Assembly: GCA_034440575.1 (NCBI GenBank) | Contig: JAOTOL010001615.1 | Coordinates: 397,501-461,500, forward strand | DNA: 64,000 bases | Reading direction: 5' to 3' | Origin: Imbricaverruca yamaguchii | Taxonomy: Eukaryota > Arthropoda > Thecostraca > Neoverrucidae | Shown here: in pieces, positions 44,301 through 64,000 of the stretch | Position numbering within the stretch: the stretch's first letter is position 1 | Layout of the letters: the number at the start of each line of letters is the position of its first letter | Position numbers and translations under genes: made by a program | Notes under the pieces: generated by a model | Databases searched by the model: none | What the model saw: the letters and a program-made list of their open reading frames with translations, nothing else | What the model was told of the DNA's origin: nothing

Positions 44301-45156
44301 TTTTTCCCATGCTCCTCTCCTGTCCTAGTGCACCTGGAGGGGCTACATGTTTAGCCAACAATGCCAAGCCCTTTCAGGCAACCTCAATTGTAATTTTTGA
44401 CAGAAATATGCACAAGTCACACATGCATAGGTCTGTGAACACAAATGTGTACAAGTGCCCCTTAACCCCAATTCATCACAAATGTGCACAAATCAGAACC
44501 AGTATACTATGGGCAACCAAACATTTGTTGGTTTTAGATGACCAAACATCTGTATTTTTTAGGCAATGCAAATTTGATTTTTAGGCGATTTCAGGCATAG
44601 GTTAGGTTAGCTGGTAAATTAGAGTTTTAGGTAATTTTTGGATCCTACACATTTATGTTTCCAATGCAATGTGTGTGAGTGTGGGTAACATGATATGAAC
44701 ACTCATTTCCTCTCTGAATGCTGACTTCAGTGGGGAGGAAAAACAATTAAAAAATGGCTTGGAAGTGGGTAATATATCATGAAGAATATTGTATGAAAAG
44801 GTAGACCTAGCTTAACCTAGGCTAAGCTCCCATGTTAGAAAAGTCCTTAAAATAAATGGAGAAGTATCAAATACTTCTTGATTTTCAACTTAATAAGCCG
44901 AACCTAGCCTAGTATGCTTGTGAATATTTTTTTAATTAAAACTATTTTTTGGCAACTTAACAACTAGTAAAAAAAACCTAACCCAACTTCACCATACCCA
45001 GCTCCTTTGTTTTCTTCACTGAGGTAAATGGTGCACACAACTTTTCAATTTCATTTCATGTCACACATTTCATGTATTGCATTTACTAACTCATGCCATC
45101 TTATAGTCTTGATCTATGAATACAGTTTACAATGCCTGCAATACAACATAGCCACT

Positions 45157-45990
45157 TTAACCTATGCCATCTTTCCGGTCAAATCGTCACACCCCATCTC
45201 GGGGGCGGTTGAAGACCCCCTCTAAGATACAAACTAAGCATCGCACAAAAACGAAAGAGGTGTCATCGGAAAGCGCTCGACGAGTAGGGTCCGGGCCCAT
45301 CCCTAAAAAAAAATCCACTGAAAGTGACGTCACCAAGGGGGCTAGATTTTCATGACCTCACAATTTACAGTACGTTTTTTACTCTGGGGAGTTCATTTTG
45401 AGGGATATATGAAAAACAAAATGTATTTGGAATGAGAAAAGGACAGCGAAATCGTCCATGGCTATAATTTTTTTTGGTCCCCCCGAAATAAAAATTTTCA
45501 TTTTTTTGAAATTTCCAAATTTTGAGTTTTCAAGCTTTCTTTGATTTTTCTTTTCTAGTGGGTAGAGCAGACCGAAAAACGTTGTTGGAAGTCAACTTGC
45601 CCCAAAATGCTTACTTTACCCAGAATCCTGTGTTTGAACCGCAATATGGCAGATAAACAAAATTTATATGTAGTCAAAAACGAACAAAATGAAAAATTCA
45701 ACTCGTGCGTTTTGCAGCATCCGTAAAGATAAGCAAACACTGAAAGTTTCATTAAAATATCTGTATCCGTTAAAGCGTGATGACTGGTTGAACTTTTTGG
45801 AGGTGACCTCATTTGACCTTGAATAACTCGTTGACCCAAGATAGTCTGACCTATAAATTTTGAATCAGCATGTCAAATTGATGTGGGAACATGTATGCCA
45901 AATTTGGGCGCGCTGCCGCGCGCCGTTCGTCCGCTATCCGCGAAAACCCTGAGGGGGACGGTTGAAGACCCCCGAGACGGGACGGGTTAA
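45157..45990 (+). mobile_element. piggyBac-like MITE copy 4, well preserved
   Basis: This 834-bp element has intact TTAA flanks, ends gagacgggacggg and retains its CpG sites despite lying at the edge of a CpG-poor block. From 45990 to 47480 nothing else was recognised. Confidence 0.82.
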
Positions 45991-47479
45991 TATAATGCAT
46001 ATTGCATGTATTGCGTGTAATGTAATGTATGTTTTGAAACACTTGTGTTTCACAGTATAGTTCAACAGGATTGTCCTGGGAGTTCGAAATTTACATGGTA
46101 AATGACACCTATCAGGAACTTGGTTTGACCTCATCTAGACAGAGTTTGACTTTCTGAATTGATTTCCATGAACTTACAACATTCATCTGTAATAAATACT
46201 GATTTTTACCATGCTCAATTCGTGGTATCTGTACCATCACAGTTTGCTGGCAGATGTGGTTTCGAATTATCAATATTTCCTTTTTCCCCACAGTTTTTCC
46301 TATTAAATTGCCTTTTTAAACATCAGTAGGGATTTCAGCATCTTTATCTACAGTCCTCCTCTCTACAAAAAAATCAGGATGCTCTTCGGGAGAAGGTGCT
46401 CATATCTGCCATTTGTTGTATCTTGTGTGGCACAATTCTTACATTTTTGTACTTGTGATGTCCCCAAGCCACATCAGCATGTGGCAGCGATTTGTGCATT
46501 TGCCCACTCCTCGCCAGAGAGCACTTCTCTAGGGTCGCAAGTTACAATTTCTCTAGGCAAATGGCCTGGGGGAGAGGAACGAACAAGCTGCGTGCAATCA
46601 AGCAATGTATAGGCCATTGGGTGTCAGCATCCCATAGGTCCAAAAAAGATGTCTCCCTATATCGAAGGTGCATTTGACATACCTATGTGCCCTGCCACAA
46701 ATCCCTATCTCCTATGTGGGAAGGGGAGACCTTAGTGTTCCTTGTGTCTGGGGAGCTTGACAGTCCTCATGTTAATCATGTGCGAACACTGTACGATCCT
46801 GCATGTACGAATTTTGGATGGCGTCAGTCTATGCCCATGGACGATGCGGTCGCATCATTCCTTGTGTCATTGAAATGAGGTGGTAGCCCTGTATTTGTCA
46901 GTTGGCCGTTGTCCGTGGCGTCTGCCCTAAACAATTGATGCTGCTAGCAAGCACCATCGATGTATTCGATCGCGATTAATTTCGGTTTTCAAGTGTGATA
47001 CATTCATGCAAACCAATTTGTAATGGGAAAATGTGTTGTCTTTCATCCCAGGAACCCAAGAAAAACTATGTTCCTTGCAGAAACTGTTTAGTTGCCAATG
47101 CAGTTGTTCTGAACAGTAACCATTCTGTGTTCTGGAAACAAAATAGTAAGACCGTTCCTGATAAAATAAACTGAATATTATGCTCTCTCGCTTTCATGGT
47201 CGGGGTTTTGTGCTCCAACTTCAGAAGTTGAATGTGTAAATTGAGCATTGATGAGTGTAGAACTTCTATTCCTTGGATCAAAAGAAACACATGTGATTGT
47301 TTGGATTTGTTTGAAATGTATTAAGATTTGTAATTGTATGACAATGTTTTATAAGAACTTCTTCAAAGTGAGGTTAGGCAATGCCACATTAACACTTTAA
47401 ATTACAAATTTTATGGGACACTCAATACATGAGCGAGTGTCAATCGCTTACGATTTTCTTTACATTTATATATTCTATT

Positions 47480-47825
47480 CTTAGCCGGGTGGGGTCTTTT
47501 TACGCCCTCTGAGGTAGTCTGTGGACAACGAAAAAAGGGCGAGTTTCAGCGCGCCGAAATTTGGCGCGCCCTTTCATGCATCAATTTTGTATGTGCAAAT
47601 TCTGGAGTCAGGTTATCTACGGTCAACGAGTTTTTAACGTCAAGTGAGGTCACCTCCACAAAAATTCAACTGGTCATCACGCTTTAACGGATGAAGACAT
47701 TTTGGTGAAACTTTCAACGTTCGCTTATATTTAGAGATACAACGAAACACACAAGATGATTGTTTTCGTTTTTCATGACATGTAAGTTTTGCTTATTTGC
47801 CAATCAGGGCTAAAACCGAAGTTTA
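47480..47825 (-). mobile_element. Truncated piggyBac-like MITE, inverted
   Basis: On the minus strand the sequence matches the right half of the MITE family (ttgaatttttgtggaggtga, cctcacttgacgtt, ctttcaccaaaatg). It is the only copy in the opposite orientation. From 47825 to 48900 I recognise nothing. Confidence 0.65.
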
Positions 47826-48916
47826 TAGCCAGTTTCATTTCAATTTCATTTCGAAGTTATGACAATTTGATTTCATTACCAATGAGTGATTAAGTGTGGA
47901 GTGAGACGTTCACCGATAGTTGAATGAAATTCCTCGTAGATGGGTGGGATATGATCCTGTTGGGTTATTTCCGACTTTAATATTCATGGATATTTTATCG
48001 GAATTTAATATTCCGACACTCCCTTCCCACAGGACACCGTAATCGTACTGCACGCACTGCTCCGGTCGCATTGAGCCTACACAAAATATATCGTCATTGG
48101 GTGTAGAATCAGTATTAAGCGTGCTGTTTCGCGTTCTGTGATATCCAAAACTGCTTGTTTTTCATAGCTTTCACACCAAAATATTTCCGCACCAACTCAA
48201 CGCTCTTCCCGACTTACCAGACCCACATAATTCTTTCTGCAGTACAATCTTGCAATCCTGCAACTGAAAATCTTCGTATTATGCGCCATCCGAGGAGTAT
48301 GTGGAGTATGCGCACGTGAGCAGTGATAAATTATTCGCGAAATATGATGGAATGTATCACCTTCTGAACGCTCAATTGACATCCTTCTCCAAGAATTATC
48401 GGATCCTGCTCCTTGGGACCTACACCATCAGCTCGAAGTGCCTACACCATCAGCTTGAAATTGGGTCTGAGGCATCAAAAGCCCTTTAAATGACACTCAT
48501 TCTATGGCAAATTTCGACATCCCACTGTGCTCGTTTCGACATCTCACACCTAACGAAAAACCATTATTTTAACCCTGCACGTGAGACAGACATGTTGTCT
48601 ATTTTTGCATAAGAAGCCTGAACGCTGAATAGGCTGAACGCTGAGTGTCCCATCTGTTTTCATTTAATTTCTTTTATATTAAATGATAAGCACATATACA
48701 ATTATATGCATACAAACGCATGTAAAATATCAAATAATATCAAATGAATAATATGATCAGTGTTTGATGCACCGGCGAGCGCATTGTATGCTTTGGTAAT
48801 TACTACTATCCCATTATACTCTGCATTCAAAATCGCTGCACACCCACATTTAATATCTATGCCTGGAAGATTGTACGGTTACGAGTGGGAGATGCGTGGG
48901 GAGTAAGCGATGCTAG

Positions 48917-49162
48917 ATGTTGCGACTCTATTTTGTCAGTGCTATGCTATCGATGACGAACTGTGTGACTCCCCGGATGGTTGCCGTGCGCTCGAGCCCT
49001 GTCTGCTGCCGCAGGGCCATCCTCATCGCCGGCGGACTGGCCAGCTTCGCGTGGGCCAAGACCAGCGTCGTCAAGCAGCGGCACGAGGTTATGCGAGCGC
49101 GCCAGCGCATGCAGCGGGCCAACGAGGTGGAGTACGAGAGCGAGCGTCGGTTCAGCGGCTGA
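48917..49162 (+). CDS. Small membrane-anchored protein of uncertain family, upstream of TIM10
   Basis: I do not firmly recognise this ORF. It reads up to 81 residues and ends in TGA at 49160-49162. Its convincing part is a hydrophobic segment (RAILIAGGLASFAWAK, about residues 33-48) followed by a basic, helix-prone tail (KQRHEVMRARQRMQRANEVEYESERRF). This layout suggests a short single-pass protein, possibly mitochondrial and like the DUF4748-type small proteins, but that is a guess. The start is unclear. In-frame ATGs occur at 48917 and 48977, and a good acceptor (tgtctgctgccgcag, ending 49014) could begin a coding exon at 49015. It lies on the same strand as TIM10, 294 bp before that start codon, so a shared promoter or two-ORF transcript is possible. 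Confidence 0.5.
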   Translation: MLRLYFVSAMLSMTNCVTPRMVAVRSSPVCCRRAILIAGGLASFAWAKTSVVKQRHEVMRARQRMQRANEVEYESERRFSG

Positions 49163-49259
49163 CATCGCGTGCACCGGACCGGATCGGACCGGACCGGGTC
49201 GCGGCTGACGGCGGCGAATTTGGCGCGCGGTGTTTCCGCCGGCTGCACGTGGTCATCTG

Positions 49260-49455
49260 GCGACGGCTAAGCGCACGTGACGCCGCGAGCAACCCGCAGC
49301 CGCCGCACGTGACGCTGCGAGCGACCCACAGCCGCCGCACGTGACGCCGCGAGCAACCCGCAGCCGCCGCACGCGACGCTGCGAGCGACCCGCAGCCGCC
49401 CCACGTGACGCTGCGAGTGACCCACAGCCGCCGCACGTGAGCGCGCGCGAGCCGC
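49260..49455. repeat. 32-bp repeat with CACGTG boxes up to the TIM10 start codon
   Basis: Five to six units of ccgcacgtgacgctgcgagc plus gacccgcagccg end about 15 nt before the ATG. Most units contain CACGTGAC, an E-box of the USF/TFE type. The array may be the promoter or 5' UTR of TIM10. Confidence 0.88.
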
Positions 49456-49456
49456 G

Positions 49457-49744
49457 ATGGCGGGCGCCGACGCGCTGAACGATGGCCAGTTGAAGCTGAT
49501 GCAGGACCTGGAAGTGGAGGTGATGGCCGATCTGTTCAACCGGATGACGAGCGTATGCCACCGCAAGTGCGTGCCGACCAGGTACCGCGACTCGGAGCTG
49601 TCCAAGGGCGAGTCGGTGTGTCTGGACCGGTGCGTCGCAAAGTACCTGGAGGTGCACGAGCGCATCGGGCAGAAGCTAACCAGCATCTCACAGGCCGAGC
49701 AGGAGTCGCTGAAGACGATGCGGGTGCAGCAGACGCCGCAGTAG
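49457..49744 (+). CDS. TIMM10: Mitochondrial import chaperone TIM10 (TIMM10)
   Basis: This intact 95-residue ORF encodes a small TIM chaperone. With TIM9 it forms the hexamer that carries hydrophobic carrier proteins across the mitochondrial intermembrane space to the TIM22 complex. It has the twin CX3C motifs (CHRKC at about residues 34-38 and CLDRC at about 55-59), whose cysteines form two intramolecular disulfides, and the family stretches [14 protein letters not shown] and [18 protein letters not shown]. The length is normal for TIM10 (about 90). The ATG matches the family N-terminus and there is no intron. Five to six 32-bp repeats with CACGTG motifs run up to the start codon. An AATAAA lies 206 bp after the stop. 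The gene converges with the BMP regulator on the opposite strand. Confidence 0.96.
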   Translation: MAGADALNDGQLKLMQDLEVEVMADLFNRMTSVCHRKCVPTRYRDSELSKGESVCLDRCVAKYLEVHERIGQKLTSISQAEQESLKTMRVQQTPQ

Positions 49745-49949
49745 TCGATGTGTCGAGGGAGCGGTGCGAGTAGTGTGCGTGTGTGTGTTGGCTCGATTGC
49801 GGGCGGTGACTGCGTGCTAACGTGCTGTCTCATTGTGTCACGTGGGGATGAAATGGCGTGTAACAAAGATACGATTGTTCGCAGACTCCGATAATCCTCC
49901 TGGTGGGGTACGCTTGAGCAATGCACTGTTTTTGTACTGCCGCGTGTGT

Positions 49950-49955
49950 AATAAA
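49950..49955 (+). promoter_or_regulatory. Poly(A) signal of TIM10
   Basis: AATAAA lies about 206 bp downstream of the TIM10 stop on the coding strand and is the first match there, giving a 3' UTR of roughly 220-230 nt. Confidence 0.7.
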
Positions 49956-50624
49956 GGATGACATGCCGGTATGGACGATATCCGAAGCTTGTTTCATCTC
50001 GGTATGATTTGCGCTCGATGTCAATCGGTTGATGGCGGTTAAATATTGTTTTTCTTCAGGAAAAAACGGATTGATTTTTTCTGGCACGGTTTGTTTCTGA
50101 GTGCTGTTATGTTCGGCAGCCACCTCCATGGAAACCCGCTGTCCATTCATACTTCGTTTACTACGCTTGAGATCACGTTTGCAAACAGAATTATTTACAA
50201 AATTATGCCACTTCTCGCGACGAAGATAAATACATACATTTATAAAAATATGAGTGGGCCCGCGGTGAAGCGCGGACAGAGCGGGTCAAACACGCAGGCT
50301 CAATGGCAGCGGATTGCACGTGACGCGGGCGGTCGTGCGGGCCGAGTTCGGCCGCCGCGTCAGTTGGCGACAGCGCACAGTGACGTCACTAGTGAGATTC
50401 TGCACTGCGGCGGCGGCGGCGCGGCCGGCGATGGCGAGCGTGACTAGGATCGACGGCCGACTGGGCGCCGCGCTGGTCTGACGCCGCTGGTTTCTGACGT
50501 CGGTGCTCTGATGCGCCGGTGGCATCACCCGCCACCGGTGCCGGCTCCCGTTCCTCCGCGCCAGTGCGCGCCCACCGACAGGAGCGCGCTCCGAATACTG
50601 CATTTGTTCGGCGGCGCTGTCTCT

Positions 50625-50745
50625 CGCCTTCTCTCTCCCTCTCTCTCATTCTCGCCTTCTCTCACTCTCGCTCTCACACTCGCCCTCACTCACTCTCACT
50701 CTCTCTCACTCTCACTCTGCCTCTGTCTCTGCCTCTCTCTCTGCA
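50625..50745. repeat. CT-rich low-complexity tract
   Basis: Degenerate ctctctcactctcg repeats lie between the TIM10 end and the BMP regulator end. No gene is seen from 50000 to 50990. Confidence 0.85.
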
Positions 50746-50989
50746 CAGGGTGCGCGGCAGCGGCGGCTGCGAACATCAACAAGAACGCGGGAGGCGCGCG
50801 CGCGCATGCACGTAACAGGCAAACACATAAATTATGCGCTCATACATATCACAACGGTCGGACGTCGGCTCGACTCGGACGGCCGCGTCTCGTGTCGCGT
50901 CTTTGACGCGTCTCGCGGGAGGCGACCGCGCCGCGCACAGCCACAGAGCCGCCGCGGCGGCGGCAGCAGCGGTGAGGCGCTCCGGCGCG

Positions 50990-51293
50990 CGGCTGGGGCA
51001 GCAGCGGCTACCGGCTGGGGCAGCAGCGGCTACCAGCTGGGGCAGCAGCGGCTACCAGCTGGGGCAGCAGCGGCTACCAGCTGGGGCAGCAGCGGCTACC
51101 AGCTGGGGCAGCAGCGGCTACCGGCTGGGGCAGCAGCGGCTACCGGCTGGGGCAGCAGCGGCTACCGGCTAGGGCAGCAGCGGCTACCGGTTGGGGCAGC
51201 AGCGGCTACCGGCTGGGGCAGCAGCGGCTACCGGCTGGGGCAGCAGCGGCTACCGACTTGGGAAGCAACAGCTACCGTCTGGAGCAGCAGCGG

Positions 51294-51310
<17 letters not shown>
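50990..51310. repeat. 22-bp minisatellite seeded on the BMP regulator stop codon, about 14 copies
   Basis: The plus unit is ggggcagcagcggctaccgg plus ct. On the transcript strand it reads tgccccagccggTAG, the codons CPSR and the stop of exon F, so every full copy repeats the stop codon. Confidence 0.94.
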
Positions 51311-63036
<11,726 letters not shown>

Positions 63037-63599
63037 CTGCGGACAACGGACATGCTTCGCTTGACACAATTATTTGGAGACCCGGTACAGTTAATTGCAA
63101 TGGTTGTCATGTTGTTTGTTCCACGGTATCTGCCATATGCTCCATGGAGTAGAGGGAGGAGTGGATCGAGTTGTATTTTCTTAATTCACTTCACATTGAT
63201 AACTAAACATACAATGCAGAACAAATCGATTGTCTTTCTGTATCGTGTTGGTTAGTTTGGGTATTCAAATCTCAATATCGATGTGCGCCTACCAAAATAG
63301 GGATCACTCCGAACAGCATATACCAGGACGCAGTTATATTTGTAAGCATATATAGTCTTTCCACATTGGTTGCCTAACCTGGGGGACTCGGATGAGGCGA
63401 TGACTATGACTAGAAACTGCACAACTGATCATGCTCACACATCAAATTATTTATAAAGTGTCTGAATAATGTCTATGGTTATGCTTATCCAATGACCGGT
63501 AATTGCCCGGGTATTTGCTTTACGACCACTACGAAGTGAGGCGAGCAAGCGCGTATATTACACTCTCACCAGTCACTCGGCGGCAAATCGCCTCTAAGA

Positions 63600-64000
63600 C
63601 GCAGTCAGCTGCATCGTCCGACATCTCACCGTATAGGCGGATATGTCCAGCATCTCACCCTACACACGGCGTCGTCCGACATCTCACCGTGCAGACGGCG
63701 ACGTCCGACATCTTACCGCACAGACGGCGTCGTTCGACATCTCACCATACAGACGGCGTCGTCCGACATCTCACCATACAGACGGCGCCGTCCGACATCT
63801 CACCCTACATACGGCGTCGTCCGACATCTCACCATACAGACGGCGCCGTCCGACACCTCACCGTGCAGACGGCGACGTCTGACATCTCACCGTACAGACG
63901 GCGACGTCCGACATCTTACCGCACAGACGGCGTCGTTCGACATCTCACCATACAGACGGCGACGTCCGACATCTCACCGTGCAGACGGCGACGTCCGACA
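63600..64000. repeat. 29-bp minisatellite running off the right edge
   Basis: The unit is gacatctcaccatacagacg plus gcgtcgtcc, at least 13 copies. By analogy with the other arrays it may approach the next upstream exon of the BMP regulator. Confidence 0.92.

Larger units (their letters stand above)
36740..45156. other. AT-rich, CpG-poor block upstream of USP14
   Basis: No gene is recognised. CpG is very scarce over most of the block (especially 41700-45150), while TG and CA are frequent. Inside it are a solo LINE tail near 37084, MITE copy 3, a tRNA-like SINE, a degenerate tail near 39390 and a CpG-normal inverted-repeat element at 40785-41375. The USP14 promoter must lie in its left part, but no TATA or initiator is convincing. 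Confidence 0.7.

Noticed and set aside
36309..45225. Several 60-140-codon ORFs in the AT-rich block
   Set aside because: None has a recognisable domain or codon bias, and the sequence has the composition of decayed non-coding DNA.

Overview
The window is a stretch of animal nuclear genome, most probably from an arthropod and perhaps a crustacean. The reasons are spliced genes with GC-rich codons, a crossveinless-2 type protein, non-LTR retrotransposons that encode an RNase H, tRNA-derived SINEs, TTAA-flanked MITEs, and an extreme load of minisatellites. I could not fix the species. Nearly every long open reading frame here is a by-product of tandem repeats; the real genes are short exons scattered among them.

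Four genes can be supported. (1) USP14, the proteasome-associated deubiquitinase, is complete on the minus strand in nine exons from 36739 (start codon in a 16-nt coding exon) to 13711 (stop); all exon phases agree and give about 507 residues. (2) A small plus-strand ORF at 48917-49162 encodes a hydrophobic segment followed by a basic helical tail; its family is uncertain. (3) TIM10/TIMM10, the mitochondrial intermembrane-space chaperone, is an intact plus-strand ORF at 49457-49744 with a poly(A) signal at 49950. (4) The C-terminal third of a crossveinless-2/BMPER-like BMP regulator (VWD, C8 and TIL domains) is on the minus strand in six exons, 63036 to 51294, and continues beyond the right edge. 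TIM10 and the BMP regulator converge tail to tail. The genes are functionally unrelated.

Layout: 1-8 kb, GC-rich minisatellites (a 45-bp array of about 3 kb at 4.7-7.7 kb) with no recognisable gene; 8-13.7 kb, a MITE and unannotated sequence; 13.7-36.7 kb, USP14 with introns packed with arrays, truncated LINEs and SINEs; 36.7-45.2 kb, an AT-rich, CpG-poor block upstream of USP14 with a degraded MITE and an inverted-repeat element; 45.2-48.9 kb, another MITE and little else; 48.9-50 kb, the small ORF and TIM10; 51.3-64 kb, the BMP regulator with arrays, a degraded LINE upstream of exon E, and microsatellites.

The main discovery is a pattern. Minisatellite arrays repeatedly begin at, and often copy, gene boundaries: splice donors (USP14 exon 4, BMP-regulator exon A), splice acceptors (USP14 exons 4 and 5, BMP-regulator exon C), stop codons (both long genes) and the TIM10 start codon. 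The second is a family of about 57-64-bp 'tail-only' retrotransposon insertions carrying a stem-loop, two of them with clear 13-14-bp target-site duplications. All 14 tails seen point the same way, and three sit just upstream of 3' splice sites, where their end supplies branch-point-like motifs. Exon limits were set by eye from homology, splice consensus and phase; no alignment or RNA data were available.
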